A stretch of 64,000 bases of DNA from JBFHIJ01 sp963678775 (GCA_963678775.2 CAXXGR010000002.1:1116001-1180000), one strand, 5' to 3'. Counted from the stretch's first letter, positions 26,401 through 35,012 are shown. The notes: generated by a model not told the origin, from the sequence alone. Translations and numbers: made by a program.

Positions 26401-27008
26401 TGTCTTCTACCTATATCATTGACCAATTTTATCAAATTCAAGATTATACTAGCTTTGCTAAGCAATTAGAGCATATTCAGTCAGCTGTCAAGTCTATGAC
26501 AGAAATGTTGGAAGATGTACTTATTATCGGCAGGCAAGAGTCAGGTGCGATAGAGGTGTTCCATGATGAATATGACATATTAGATCTTTGTATGGAGATA
26601 AAAGATCAGATAGAAATGTTATATAAAGGTGAGCATGAAATAGAAATAGAGGCATTAAGTCAGCGTGTCTATGTCAAAACAGATAAAAATTTATTATCTC
26701 ATATTTTAAATAATCTTGCTTCTAATGCATGTAAGTATTCTCCTATTTCGGAAAATGTGATTATGCGAGTTTCTGAGTCCAAAGATGAGATTGCTATCGC
26801 AGTAATTGATAATGGTATAGGCATACCTCAGAAAGAACAAAAGTCTGTTTTCGATCCGTTTTTCAGAAGTCATAATATTGGGACTATTCCCGGTACAGGC
26901 TTGGGTCTAGCTATTGTAAAAAGATTTGTAGATATGTTAGGTGCTAGATTAACGCTTAAAAGCGAGGAAAACAAAGGGTCTACTTTTACACTATATTTAC
27001 CTAAGTAA
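23424..27008 (+). CDS. Soluble sensor histidine kinase with six PAS domains
   Basis: 1194 residues with no transmembrane segment or signal peptide, so probably cytoplasmic. After an N-terminal region of about 155 residues of unknown fold there are six PAS-like domains in a row (approximate starts 165, 288, 411, 530, 655, 785), each ending in a D-x-T/S linker such as VFSDVTE, VIRDIS, LLSDITD and FQDITA. A coiled coil leads to the HisKA domain with MVSHEYRTPLTVILSS (phospho-His) and an intact ATPase: NNLASNACKYSP (N box), DNGIGIP, and GTGLGLAIVKRF. It should autophosphorylate; no receiver is fused or adjacent, so the partner is elsewhere. GGAG precedes the ATG. Confidence 0.92.
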   Translation: MCAKTHPKSRILSSYDKILGKFVDKCQLPICLYDNFANDYTWVAQDNSPNDEYDSYFEMLQENMTKNFADNRILYKSGKHAILGYKTRDERYNIFSVPFLCENEIKVETPYAEIRNLINLDKIAVCKDDVDFLSEKFSFFSELLEENIKLREELELKKVQTNNWNQFENLPFPIIEFDSDGIVLNANNKFTEETSLAISNLRGKPLSGILSLEGKKSFELAMHGVMSLEMRVIDLELHLNTKIIYYRCGLLSHANADRYTFGLMDVSSQMKKDIAQINTKNRMEVILNSIGDGVIATDTYGKITGMNAIAEQMTGYTESEAIGMELEQVFKIYSAISKKPVDNPVRKVLEHGQIVGLANHTELVSKNGKVFQIADSAAPIKYQDEIFGVVLVFSDVTESYAMLKSLEESEVFYRTMFDHTNDAVIISDETGKIIDANVKAVTLFANSKSELVQTNLLTLLEIDVADLDMDGYDNKVFKNDIDIYNVYSGKLTIEFSISAFTVNGEKKYLNVIRDISAKREDEKMILQQKEMMELVIDSIPQCIFWKNTNSVYTGCNINFAKIAGLDDVDDIIGKTDYELPWKFGEVNTFREYDRQILENKKPIFNIMNNLTMYDGRNIITETTKIPLTNEDGKVIGILGLLSDITDKHNYESKIKESQEKFRTIFEQSPYGICHYDIHGNITDLNNSLASMVDMDMEAIKGYNLINDMKNNPHISKEARIAIESGISYYNGEFKIITENQNKRIWIKSIFKRLGEKSQNAGGIAIIENFTDKYIAESKLRKTEALFSSAIEYMASGVVITDAEGTFIRVNRGACEILGDKEQGLLGISPDNPSKNWWIYTLEDQPFKLEEFPLTRAIRHGAKTRNLELYVKRKDGVKRWILLNASPVWDSTGIIVSAVVIFQDITARKHAESQIMRLNEKLEDMVESRTEQLKDALEELRFEVDERKRAEIELYKTQEELRLSYEAEKELNELKTRFISMVSHEYRTPLTVILSSTYIIDQFYQIQDYTSFAKQLEHIQSAVKSMTEMLEDVLIIGRQESGAIEVFHDEYDILDLCMEIKDQIEMLYKGEHEIEIEALSQRVYVKTDKNLLSHILNNLASNACKYSPISENVIMRVSESKDEIAIAVIDNGIGIPQKEQKSVFDPFFRSHNIGTIPGTGLGLAIVKRFVDMLGARLTLKSEENKGSTFTLYLPK

Positions 27009-27034
27009 ATTTTGGGTGTAACTATTTTATAACT

Positions 27035-27070
27035 AAATTGTCAACCTTATAAGTAATGTTGACAATTTTT
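27035..27070 (+). terminator. Terminator after the PAS sensor kinase
   Basis: AAATTGTCAAC (27035-27045) pairs with GTTGACAATTT (27058-27068), followed by T residues. An 11-base stem. Confidence 0.9.
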
Positions 27071-27083
27071 ATTTGTAGTGGTT

Positions 27084-27866
27084 ATGATGAAAAATGTATT
27101 TGTTATTCTTATTGCTATGGTATTGTTTTCTTGTTCCAATAGTAATTCGCCCGAAGATAGTAATGATAGTAGTACACAGTTAATGCCTAATTCTATTGGT
27201 AATTACTGGGTCTATGAACATAGGAGTTTAGATAAAGTAATCGGCATTGACTCTATGGTGCTTACTCAGCATTTCTTGTATAAGAGCAAGGAAGCGTCTT
27301 TGTTAGAAGTCTTTAGATTTGACAATGACCACGAACTGATAAAGAAAGATTCTATATTTTATGCTGAAGATGCGTACAAATTATTTGTTATAGAAAAGTT
27401 AGAAGGAAGTCCTTGGTATGACAATACATGGATTCAAATCTATGGAGAAAAAACTGATAGTTGGGTGGCTGCTCGCTTTAAAGCAAATAAAGAAAATTTA
27501 TTGATAAAGGATTCAATTTTTACTACTTCATATGATAATGTATTAACTGGTAAGTATATCTATTCGGACGTGCTACCGATTGCAGGTGAAGAAATGGAAT
27601 TTAAACATTTTTCATTGAAAAATGACTTTAAAGGAAGTTTCTATAAATATGTAGATACTGATAAAGGACAGGATTCTGTCCGATTTGAATCGGTAAGGAC
27701 TTTTGATCAATACTTAAAGATAGTGCGTGGAGTAGGAATTATAGAAAAGGTATACCCGTCATACTATTTCGCTTGGTATCCAACCACAAGTAGTTATGGG
27801 TTTGGCAGCATTACTTCTTTTTTCCCTGATGTGACTTCTATACTAATTAGATATAATATTAAATAA
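27084..27866 (+). CDS. Lipoprotein of unknown function
   Basis: About 260 residues. The start MMKNVFVILIAMVLFSCSNS is a lipoprotein signal with lipobox LFSC; a GTG at 27078 and ATG at 27084 or 27087 are possible starts. After a Ser/Asn/Asp-rich linker the mature protein begins NSIGNYWVYEHRSLD, a recurrent opening in exported Bacteroidota lipoproteins of unknown function. Alternating aromatic and charged residues suggest a beta-rich fold. Nothing ties it to its neighbours. Confidence 0.72.
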   Translation: MMKNVFVILIAMVLFSCSNSNSPEDSNDSSTQLMPNSIGNYWVYEHRSLDKVIGIDSMVLTQHFLYKSKEASLLEVFRFDNDHELIKKDSIFYAEDAYKLFVIEKLEGSPWYDNTWIQIYGEKTDSWVAARFKANKENLLIKDSIFTTSYDNVLTGKYIYSDVLPIAGEEMEFKHFSLKNDFKGSFYKYVDTDKGQDSVRFESVRTFDQYLKIVRGVGIIEKVYPSYYFAWYPTTSSYGFGSITSFFPDVTSILIRYNIK

Positions 27867-28003
27867 AAAAAGTTGAGACTATGAAATAAATTAGTTGCAC
27901 CTAAAGCGTAAAAATATTATATTGCAACTGTGATGTTAATCAGCCATACGCAAACATGGCACTCCTGAAATCCTAAGTATATTGAGTAGCTTAAATTCAG
28001 ATA

Positions 28004-28034
28004 GAAAGCTTTCCTTTTCCCGGGGAAAGCTTTC
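28004..28034. terminator. Terminator between convergent lipoprotein and OMP genes
   Basis: GAAAGCTTTCC (28004-28014) and GGAAAGCTTTC (28024-28034) form a perfect 11-base stem with a nine-base loop, usable in both directions. Another short stem, GCCAT/ATGGC, lies near 27943-27962. No gene is seen in 27867-28093. Confidence 0.82.
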
Positions 28035-28093
28035 GCATTTTAAATATGTTTGGATTGGAAGAAAGAAGAACATAGAATAAAGATAATAAAATG

Positions 28094-28789
28094 TTAAAAC
28101 CCAATATTCAGAGAAATAGTAAGTCCTCCGAAATTCTCAATTGGTACATCTTTCAAGCTTTCTATTGTACTGCTGCCAAATGGTACATAATAGTAACGGA
28201 AATTGATACTAGACATACCTAAAGTAGAGCCGAAATTTGCTCCAATACCGATAAATCCACCAAATCTGGCAAAATACTTTGCTGTATCCCAAGCTTCAAA
28301 CCAACCTTTGGAATATGGGGTAGCGGCAATCAGTGTAGGGCCAAAGCCCGCATTTACCATAGGTCGGAAGTTTTTATGAAGTACTTCACGAAAGACAAAA
28401 TATTGGATACCAAGCATAATGGGCATTTTATAAACTCGGTTTACTTTGTCGGGTACACGGTATTGTTGCTCTTCAAAGCTGTATCTTTGGAATTCGTCTT
28501 TGTTTCTGGCTCCGGAGATATAAGTTTCAAAAAACCATGCAAAGTCATCAGTTACTTGTCTTTGGTGGAACATGCCAAAACCAAAACCACTTTCGTTTAA
28601 GACTAACTTTAAACCCGTAGCGTCATTAATTGTGGCATCTTTATCTTCATAAGTAAATATCGGGCGAGGGGACTTAAATACAAAAATACTATCTTTGTTT
28701 AAAGTGCCTCCTGTGTCGCCTGGTTGTTGTGACTGTGCTACAAATCTGGAACAAAAAAGCAACACCAAAGCTATATATATATGTTTCAT
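28094..28789 (-). CDS. Outer-membrane beta-barrel-like protein
   Basis: 231 residues with a Sec signal (MKHIYIALVLLFCSRFVAQS). The mature part has many alternating hydrophobic and aromatic strands (FRPMVNAGFGPTLIAATPYS, FGGFIGIGANFG, SSINFRYYYVPFGS) and ends in a phenylalanine (SLNIGF), the usual BAM-recognised end. It is therefore likely an outer-membrane barrel of the small, porin-like type. I do not recognise a specific family. It is alone on the minus strand, with its own terminator and a 177-base upstream gap. Confidence 0.7.
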   Translation of the reverse strand: MKHIYIALVLLFCSRFVAQSQQPGDTGGTLNKDSIFVFKSPRPIFTYEDKDATINDATGLKLVLNESGFGFGMFHQRQVTDDFAWFFETYISGARNKDEFQRYSFEEQQYRVPDKVNRVYKMPIMLGIQYFVFREVLHKNFRPMVNAGFGPTLIAATPYSKGWFEAWDTAKYFARFGGFIGIGANFGSTLGMSSINFRYYYVPFGSSTIESLKDVPIENFGGLTISLNIGF

Positions 28790-28966
28790 CAGTTACCTCT
28801 TATATTTTATAATGAATATAATAATATACACATCAAATACAAAGTAGTTTGAAATATTTATTAAAATAATCGAAGCTTGAATTGTAAAGATTGTATTAAT
28901 GTCTATTCTTTCGTAATTTGACACTTAGCACTAATAGCAATTTTTGAATACTATAGTTTTTATACC

Positions 28967-29803
28967 ATGAAATTGAGCAAAATCTGTGACATTATCAATA
29001 CGCATTTTCCTGCTGATACGGCTATGGAAGGTGATCGAGTAGGACTTCAAATACAGTCTGAAGTTGATAATGTACAAAATATACTGTTTACTCTCGAAGT
29101 TACAGACGAAGTAGTGCTAGAAGCCATTGAAAAAAATATTGATTTAATTATAGCTTTTCATCCGCTAATCTATCGCCCGTTAAAAACAATAGCAAGCGAC
29201 GAAAGAGTTGGCAGGATAGCTACAAAGCTCATCAAAAATGATATTGCACTTATTTGTGTACATACTTTATTCGATGCCTTTGTTGAAGGTACCAGTAGGA
29301 TATTAGCAGTAAAAATAGGCTTAGAAAAGATAAAAATCTTAGTGCCGCATAAAAATTATCAAGATAGAGGTATGGGAATAATTGGCGAATTGACTACAGC
29401 CACAGAGCTTTCCGACTTAGTTGCGAAAGTCTCGCAAGTGTGTGCTGCCCCTATAAGATATAATATCGGTAAATCTGAAGTAGTTAAAAAAATAGCGATT
29501 GTAGGCGGCAGTGGAACTTCTTTCTTAGATGATGTGCTAAGCCATGAAGCAGATGCATTTATAACTGCGGATGTGACTTATCATATATTTCATGCTGCCA
29601 AAGGTGAACTATCGCTGATAGATCCCGGACATTACGAAATGGAACAATTCGTGCCAATATATTTGCATAAATATTTTACTGAGGAAGTGGCGGAGATGAA
29701 AGACCTCCACTTATTCCAAAGCAATATACATACAAATCCTGTAACATATTTTGCAGGTAGAACTGACTATATAGAAGAACAAATAAATATTATAAATCAT
29801 TAA
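28967..29803 (+). CDS. Nif3-like dinuclear metal protein
   Basis: 278 residues, the normal Nif3/YbgI length. Visible marks are GDRVGLQIQ at the N-terminus, LIIAFHPLIYRPLK (metal His), VHTLFDAFVEGTSR and the C-terminal IDPGHYEMEQFVP (metal His/Glu). The family forms hexameric rings with two metal ions per subunit; its enzymatic activity is unsettled despite the GTP-cyclohydrolase-like label. The next gene, a zinc-ribbon coiled-coil protein 20 bases downstream, is the classical partner of Nif3 in many bacteria. Confidence 0.88.
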   Translation: MKLSKICDIINTHFPADTAMEGDRVGLQIQSEVDNVQNILFTLEVTDEVVLEAIEKNIDLIIAFHPLIYRPLKTIASDERVGRIATKLIKNDIALICVHTLFDAFVEGTSRILAVKIGLEKIKILVPHKNYQDRGMGIIGELTTATELSDLVAKVSQVCAAPIRYNIGKSEVVKKIAIVGGSGTSFLDDVLSHEADAFITADVTYHIFHAAKGELSLIDPGHYEMEQFVPIYLHKYFTEEVAEMKDLHLFQSNIHTNPVTYFAGRTDYIEEQINIINH

Positions 29804-29823
29804 TACAAAGTGGTGCCGGATTT

Positions 29824-30567
29824 ATGGAATACCCTATAGAAGTTTTAGCTGTAGTTGCTTTTGTTGACCAAAGGTTAGATGAGCTGAATGAAGATTTTGG
29901 CGATTTGCCTTTAGTTATAGAGCAGAAAACATTTAAACTTGGCGAACAGACTAAGTTGGTAGACGAAACTAAGTCTATATTAAAGGGAGTAAAAAGCTTT
30001 TGCTCTAAAACAAAAATTACTTTAGTTGATCTTAAAGACAAAGAAGAGAAACTTACTGAGCAGCAGTTTCATGTTAGAAATAACAAAGAATTTGATGCAA
30101 TCAGTAATGAAATCAAAACTTTAAAAGAAGAGCATAAAAAATTATCAGAACAGCTAAGAGCTGAGGGACTTAAAGAGGAAAACTTAATTCGCATCCTTGC
30201 TTCTCAAGAAGCTGATTTAGAAAAAATCAAAGTAGAATTAGCAGAAAAAGAAAAAGAGCATGCTGCACTTTCTGATGGACAAAATGATGAGTTAGAAGAG
30301 TTGAAAGCTAAAAAAGAAAAGCTTATCACTCTACTTCCTTCTGATTTGTATAATGACTATGCCAGAATACGTCTTATGCACTTGGATGCTGCGGTACGTG
30401 TTTATAAAAACAGTTGCTCAGGATGCTATAATGCCATTCCTGCACAAAAAATTGTGGAACTCCGTAATAATCGCAACCAGATTTTAGTTTGTGAAAACTG
30501 TGGTCGTATCGTTACTCCGGAAGAGTATCTGGTTGATGATGAAATGATTGATAGTTTAGAAGCATAA
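29824..30567 (+). CDS. Coiled-coil protein with C-terminal C4 zinc ribbon
   Basis: 247 residues. Residues about 30-190 form a long charged coiled coil (Glu, Lys, Leu). The C-terminus holds CSGCYNAIPAQ and LVCENCGRI, two CxxC pairs of the zf-RING_7 type. Such proteins are found beside Nif3 in many bacteria; their molecular role is not known, though a nucleic-acid-binding or scaffold job is plausible. No signal peptide is visible. The next element is the RNase P RNA gene. Confidence 0.86.
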   Translation: MEYPIEVLAVVAFVDQRLDELNEDFGDLPLVIEQKTFKLGEQTKLVDETKSILKGVKSFCSKTKITLVDLKDKEEKLTEQQFHVRNNKEFDAISNEIKTLKEEHKKLSEQLRAEGLKEENLIRILASQEADLEKIKVELAEKEKEHAALSDGQNDELEELKAKKEKLITLLPSDLYNDYARIRLMHLDAAVRVYKNSCSGCYNAIPAQKIVELRNNRNQILVCENCGRIVTPEEYLVDDEMIDSLEA

Positions 30568-30626
30568 TTTTACAAAATAATAATTTGTGCTTTTACGTTT
30601 CATATATTAGTTATAAATTGGCTTTT

Positions 30627-31040
30627 GTAGGGAAAACAGGCAATCGCAGAGAAAATATTTTCTCTGAGGAAAGTCCGAACACTATAGGGTAGTGTGCTTC
30701 GTAACGCGAAGGCAGTAAGTACTTTATTTATAAAGTACAAGCTGTGGCAAGTGCAACAGAAAGTAAACCGCCCGAGAATTTATATTTTCAGGTAAGGGTG
30801 AAAGGGTGAGGTAAGAGCTCACCGGTGGTGATGGCGACATTATTAGCCGGGTAAACCCCACACAGTGCAAGGCCAAATAGGAATAAGTTCTCTTACTTTA
30901 GAAGAGAGCCGGGTTGCCCGCTCGGCATTTGCTTATTTGGGTAGGCTGCTTGAGCAAGTCGGTGACGGCTTGCCCAGATAAATGATTGCCTCTTTTGCTT
31001 TATGTAAAAAAGACAGAATTCGGCTTATCGTTTTCTCTAC
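30627..31040 (+). ncRNA. rnpB: RNase P RNA, bacterial type A
   Basis: About 414 bases. It is the catalytic RNA that trims the 5' leader of tRNA precursors. Conserved blocks in order: GAGGAAAGTCCG, ACAGAAAGTAAACCGCC, CAGGTAAGGGTGAAAGGGTG, GAGGTAAGAGCTCACC, CAAGGCCAAATAGG, GGGTAGGCTGCTTGAG and the closing GACAGAATTCGGCTTATCG. Boundaries come from pairing of GTAGGGAAAAC at the 5' end with GTTTTCTCTAC at the 3' end (P1 helix). It sits between a zinc-ribbon gene and an HPt gene on the same strand; no clean promoter or T-rich terminator was found. Confidence 0.97.
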
Positions 31041-31082
31041 TTAAGTTTTTAATTATTTTACCACTAAATATATGGGTTTAAT

Positions 31083-31391
31083 GTGAATATTCCTGACGAT
31101 CCTTTCATTCAAGAACTATTGCCGGAATTTGTAGATACTTGGCTTAATGATTTAGAGCAGATGCCACTACTTGTGAAAGAAAAAAATAGCGATGATATAT
31201 ACAGAATGGCTCACACTCTAAAAGGCTCATGCTATCAATTTGGATTAAACGAAATTGGAGATATGGGAGTAGAGATTATGGGACTCTCTAAAGAAGGCAA
31301 GTGGGAAGTTATCGGAGATATGCATCCGAAACTTGTAAAATCTTTTCAAGAAGTTAAAAAATATCTTGAAGAAAATGGATTTATTAGTTAA
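31083..31391 (+). CDS. Stand-alone HPt phosphotransfer protein
   Basis: 102 residues, a single helical-bundle HPt domain. The phosphorylated His lies in MAHTLKGSCYQFGL, the standard AHxLKGS motif. It shuttles phosphate between a hybrid kinase receiver and a response regulator. The start is GTG at 31083; the ATG at 31081 is out of frame. No hybrid kinase is adjacent, so its partners are elsewhere. The nearest two-component genes in this window are the PAS kinase at 23424 and the regulator at 34277. It lies 42 bases after rnpB. Confidence 0.85.
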   Translation: MNIPDDPFIQELLPEFVDTWLNDLEQMPLLVKEKNSDDIYRMAHTLKGSCYQFGLNEIGDMGVEIMGLSKEGKWEVIGDMHPKLVKSFQEVKKYLEENGFIS

Positions 31392-31438
31392 GTTAAGCAA
31401 TGTAAACAGATTAATCATGTCTTTTACGGAGTTTAACG

Positions 31439-31942
31439 ATGAAAAGTTTATTCAAGATTTTATTTTCTGCTTTTTTCTTTATTCTTTTATTTACTATCCC
31501 GACTCAAGCACAGATAAGGGTAGCAATAATGCCGTTCCAGAATATGGATGGTGATAAAGTTTATGACCACTGGTGTACAGACATTAGAGATTCGCTACAG
31601 ACAGAAATTGTTGCAGGCGATCAAGAAGAATATAACTATAGAGTTGTGCCTATAGATTCGGTAAACTTAGTACTAAAAGAACTAAACTATAATCCTGAGG
31701 ATCCAAATTGCATGACTACTATGTGGAAAGCTATGGAAGTCCTTAATATAGAGAGGGTTGTAACAGGTAATTTTAATGTACAGGCCGGTAAGTTGCTCGT
31801 CAATGCTTATGTATATTATACTGATTTAAAACTGGCTCACCCAAAGTATCAGGTGAAAAATTTATTTAAGTCAGAAGATCAGATATTATCCGTTATTCCA
31901 CTGATACATAAAAAACTTAGGCAAGCTATTATCGGTAATTGA
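31439..31942 (+). CDS. Small exported protein, TolB/FlgO-like domain
   Basis: 167 residues with a clear signal peptide (IPTQAQ cleavage region after about 25 residues). The mature part starts IRVAIMPFQNMDGDK and continues with DIRDSLQTEI and VTGNFNVQAGKLLVNAYV. This recalls the TolB N-terminal/FlgO/LpoB-like fold seen in periplasmic or outer-membrane-associated proteins. Specific function is unknown. It is 47 bases downstream of the HPt gene and is followed by a terminator. Confidence 0.72.
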   Translation: MKSLFKILFSAFFFILLFTIPTQAQIRVAIMPFQNMDGDKVYDHWCTDIRDSLQTEIVAGDQEEYNYRVVPIDSVNLVLKELNYNPEDPNCMTTMWKAMEVLNIERVVTGNFNVQAGKLLVNAYVYYTDLKLAHPKYQVKNLFKSEDQILSVIPLIHKKLRQAIIGN

Positions 31943-31972
31943 TATTTGTCAAGTTATCAAATTTATGCAATG

Positions 31973-32000
31973 AGCCGAATTATTATTCGGCTTTTTTTTT
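31973..32000 (+). terminator. Strong terminator after the exported-protein gene
   Basis: AGCCGAAT (31973-31980), loop of four, ATTCGGCT (31985-31992), then a run of T. It ends the rnpB-HPt-exported protein region. Confidence 0.93.
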
Positions 32001-32267
32001 GCCAAATGATATACCGGATTTGGTCAAATTGCTCTCTGCTTTTTAGTTGCTTTACCCTACCAATCAGATTAACTTAACATCAAAAAATAATGTAACATTA
32101 TATAAGTCATGTGAGTTGGCATTTAGTGTGGGAATTATGGTAAAAGAAATACACCAAATATTGTACTGTGCTTTGCTTGATTTCAGTATAAATAGATATA
32201 TAAAAACTACACATTACATTAACAAATAATATTGACCCAAAAGTGTGGTTTTTTGCATGCTTTATTA

Positions 32268-32275
32268 TATCTTTG
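32268..32275 (+). promoter_or_regulatory. Possible -7 box upstream of nadE
   Basis: TATCTTTG matches TAnnTTTG, 39 bases before the nadE ATG. The rest of the gap 32001-32314 is A/T-rich; the only open frame in it (32047-32229) has no Shine-Dalgarno and no protein-like features, so I see no gene there. Confidence 0.38.
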
Positions 32276-32314
32276 TTTTATAAAATTATACAAAGTGCGT
32301 AAGGAGATTTTAAA

Positions 32315-34255
32315 ATGGGTATAAGACTTGCAGATTATGGGATATTGCGTGTTGCAACTATTTCTCCTGAGCTAAAAATAGCAGATATAGATTTTAATAT
32401 TGATAAAATAATGGAAGCGGCATCCGAAGCTGCTCAAAATGGAGCTAATATAGTTCTGTTCCCTGAGCTTGCTGTTACCGCTTATACATGTGGGGACTTG
32501 TTTTTTCAAAGGGACTTCATAAAGTCTGCAGAGCAGTCCTTACTAGATTTGGCTGAATTTACTTCCGGAAGTGGAGTAACACTTATTGTAGGGGTTCCCA
32601 TAGAAGATAGTGGCAAACTTTTTAATTGTGCCGCAGTGATATCTCAGGGCTCTATCGTGGGGATTATCCCTAAATCATTTTTATGCAATACGTCTCAATA
32701 TTATGAAGAACGCTGGTTTTCAGCGGCGAGGGATACAGTCTCTGATGAAATCATAATTGGTGATTTTGAAGTGCCTTTTGGCACTGATGTTTTGTTTGAA
32801 AATGATCTTATTAGCGGGCTCAGGTTTGGAGTTGAAATATGTGAAGATTTATGGGCAGTTATTCCACCATCAAACTTTATGGCTGCTGCCGGAGCTACTG
32901 TAATATTTAATTTGTCAGCCAGTGATGAGTATATTGGCAAATATCAAAATAGATTAGATATCGTAACTCACCAGTCTATGAGGTGCATGGGGGCTTATGT
33001 TTATTCTTCTTGCGGTGCAAATGAGTCTACTTCCGAATTATTATATTCAGGTGCAACTCTGGTCGCAGAAAATGGTCAAATCATAGCAGAAGGTGAGAGA
33101 TTTTCTTTTCATACTCATATTTGTTATGCTGATTTAGATATTGAGCGGCTTGTAAATAAAAGGATGAAAAATAACACCTATGGTGGTTCTCATCCTGATG
33201 TTGATTATAGGATAATGGATATTGAATTTTCGTATCGCGAAGTAAAAAAGCTGCTAAATGCTGTAAATACTGATCCTTTTTTACCAGATGAAATGGATAG
33301 AGATGTACTTTTTGAAGAGATTTTGCATATTCAGTCTACTGCATTGGCTCGTCGCACGAAACATATTGGAATACAAGATGCAGTAGTGGGCATTTCAGGT
33401 GGATTGGATTCTACTATGGCTTTACTTGCGATATGTGCTACATTTGATAAACTTGGTTTGGATAGAAAAGGCATTCATGCAATATCAATGCCGGGATTTG
33501 GCACAAGTAGCAGAACCAAAAGCAATGCAGAAGTGCTTTGTGAATGTTTGGAAGTGAATTTTGAAATGATTGATATTACTGAATCGACAAGAATACATTT
33601 CAAAGATATAAAGCACGATGAAAGTAATATGAACGTCGTATTTGAAAATGCTCAAGCCAGAAGACGTACACATATTTTGATGGATAAAGCGAATCAAGTA
33701 GGCGGTATTGTTATCGGTACCGGAGATTTATCTGAAATCGCACAAGGGTGGAGTACTTACAATGGAGATCAGATGTCAATGTATGGCATTAACGCCGGTC
33801 TGCCAAAGACTCTTATCCAAGCTCTGATTACTTGGATTGCTGATGCAAAATTTCAAGGTAAGACAGCCAATGTATTAAAAGACATAGTGGACACACCTGT
33901 GTCACCGGAACTTTTGCCTGTAGATGATAAGGGAGAGATAGAACAAAAGACAGAAGATAAAATTGGGCCGTATAGGCTTCATGATTTTTTCCTTTACTAT
34001 ATGATAAATTACTCTTTTGCTCCTGACAAAATATATTTATATGCGTGTGATGCATTTGAAGGCATTTTCACAAAAGCCGAGATTAAGAAATGGCTTAAAT
34101 CATTTTATTGGCGATTTTTTACACAGCAATTTAAACGTTCTAGTATGCCGGACGGCATTAAGATTTCAGAAGTTTCACTTTCTCCCAAAGCTGATTGGAG
34201 AATGCCAAGTGATGCCTCTATAAATTGGTGGATGAAAATTATAGATAGCCTTTAG
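32315..34255 (+). CDS. nadE: Glutamine-dependent NAD+ synthetase
   Basis: 646 residues, the two-domain bacterial form. The N-terminal nitrilase-type glutaminase domain (about 10-290) has the Glu in VLFPELAVTAYTCG, the Lys in IIPKSFLC and the nucleophile in GVEICEDLWAVIPPS. It supplies ammonia to the C-terminal synthetase domain, which has the SGGLDST ATP-binding loop and TGDLSEIAQGWSTYNGD. The enzyme makes NAD from deamido-NAD, glutamine and ATP. AAGGAG before the ATG is a good ribosome site. A NarL-type regulator gene follows after 21 bases. Confidence 0.95.
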   Translation: MGIRLADYGILRVATISPELKIADIDFNIDKIMEAASEAAQNGANIVLFPELAVTAYTCGDLFFQRDFIKSAEQSLLDLAEFTSGSGVTLIVGVPIEDSGKLFNCAAVISQGSIVGIIPKSFLCNTSQYYEERWFSAARDTVSDEIIIGDFEVPFGTDVLFENDLISGLRFGVEICEDLWAVIPPSNFMAAAGATVIFNLSASDEYIGKYQNRLDIVTHQSMRCMGAYVYSSCGANESTSELLYSGATLVAENGQIIAEGERFSFHTHICYADLDIERLVNKRMKNNTYGGSHPDVDYRIMDIEFSYREVKKLLNAVNTDPFLPDEMDRDVLFEEILHIQSTALARRTKHIGIQDAVVGISGGLDSTMALLAICATFDKLGLDRKGIHAISMPGFGTSSRTKSNAEVLCECLEVNFEMIDITESTRIHFKDIKHDESNMNVVFENAQARRRTHILMDKANQVGGIVIGTGDLSEIAQGWSTYNGDQMSMYGINAGLPKTLIQALITWIADAKFQGKTANVLKDIVDTPVSPELLPVDDKGEIEQKTEDKIGPYRLHDFFLYYMINYSFAPDKIYLYACDAFEGIFTKAEIKKWLKSFYWRFFTQQFKRSSMPDGIKISEVSLSPKADWRMPSDASINWWMKIIDSL

Positions 34256-34276
34256 ATTATAGTAGATCAACAATGG

Positions 34277-34942
34277 ATGCGAAAAACAATGGAATTATTT
34301 AACGAAGAGAATCCCTTAAGAATTATTCTTGCTGATGATCATGAAGTAGTAAGAGCCGGACTCAGAAGAATACTTGCTATAGATAAAACGATAAGAATCA
34401 TGGGCGAAGCTCCAAATGGAGCGGAAGCTGTGGAATTAGTCAAGTACCATAAACCTGATGTTGCACTGTTAGATATTTTAATGCCGGTAATGTCCGGTAT
34501 TGAAGCAATAGATGAAATAAAAAAATACGTACCCGATACTTTAGTACTTTTGCTAACTGCATTTGAAGACTCGGATCACGTAGAGTTAGCAGTAAGTGCC
34601 GGAGCGGATGGTTATCTTACTAAAGATATTGATGCTAAAGAACTTGTGCGCTCGATTCATAGAGTGGTCCAAGGGGAAAGAGTATTTAGCAAAAATATAA
34701 TTAATCTGATGCAGAAAAAATATATACCTGAATATAGTTTTGGGGAAGACTCGGTAGTGATTACCAAACGTGAGCAGCAGGTATTAAATCTTGTCGCTGT
34801 CGGTAAAACTTCTTCTGAGGTAGCAGACACTTTAAATATATCGATACGAACCGTAGAGTCTCATAGATATAACCTAATGCAGAAACTTGGTGTTAAGAAT
34901 GCAGCAGGTTTAGTTCGGTATGCTGTACTTAGAAGTACTTGA
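34277..34942 (+). CDS. NarL/FixJ-type response regulator
   Basis: 221 residues. The receiver domain has ADDHEVVRAG (acidic pocket), the phospho-Asp in LLDILMPVMSG, LLTAFEDSD and the Lys in YLTKDID. The C-terminal LuxR helix-turn-helix is clear: LTKREQQVLNLVA-like ITKREQQVLNLVAVGKTSSE, then RTVESHRYNLMQKLGV. No kinase gene is adjacent, so the cognate sensor is unknown; the closest is the six-PAS kinase 7 kb upstream. It follows nadE by 21 bases and may be co-transcribed. Confidence 0.92.
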   Translation: MRKTMELFNEENPLRIILADDHEVVRAGLRRILAIDKTIRIMGEAPNGAEAVELVKYHKPDVALLDILMPVMSGIEAIDEIKKYVPDTLVLLLTAFEDSDHVELAVSAGADGYLTKDIDAKELVRSIHRVVQGERVFSKNIINLMQKKYIPEYSFGEDSVVITKREQQVLNLVAVGKTSSEVADTLNISIRTVESHRYNLMQKLGVKNAAGLVRYAVLRST

Positions 34943-35004
34943 TTAGTTGTGTCTATAGTTGGAATTAGGTATAACTACCCATTTTATCGTAGTCTTGTTG
35001 TTAC

Positions 35005-35012
35005 TATATTTG
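35005..35012 (+). promoter_or_regulatory. Possible -7 box for the surface-protein locus
   Basis: TATATTTG is a full TAnnTTTG match, about 140 bases before the S74 gene start; a TTTT at the -33 position is one mismatch from TTTG. If used, it gives a leader of about 130 bases ahead of the first surface gene. Chance occurrence is possible. Confidence 0.3.

Noticed and set aside
32047..32229. 60-codon frame in the gap before nadE
   Set aside because: A/T-rich, no Shine-Dalgarno, no domain or membrane pattern, not linked to a neighbour; more likely non-coding.
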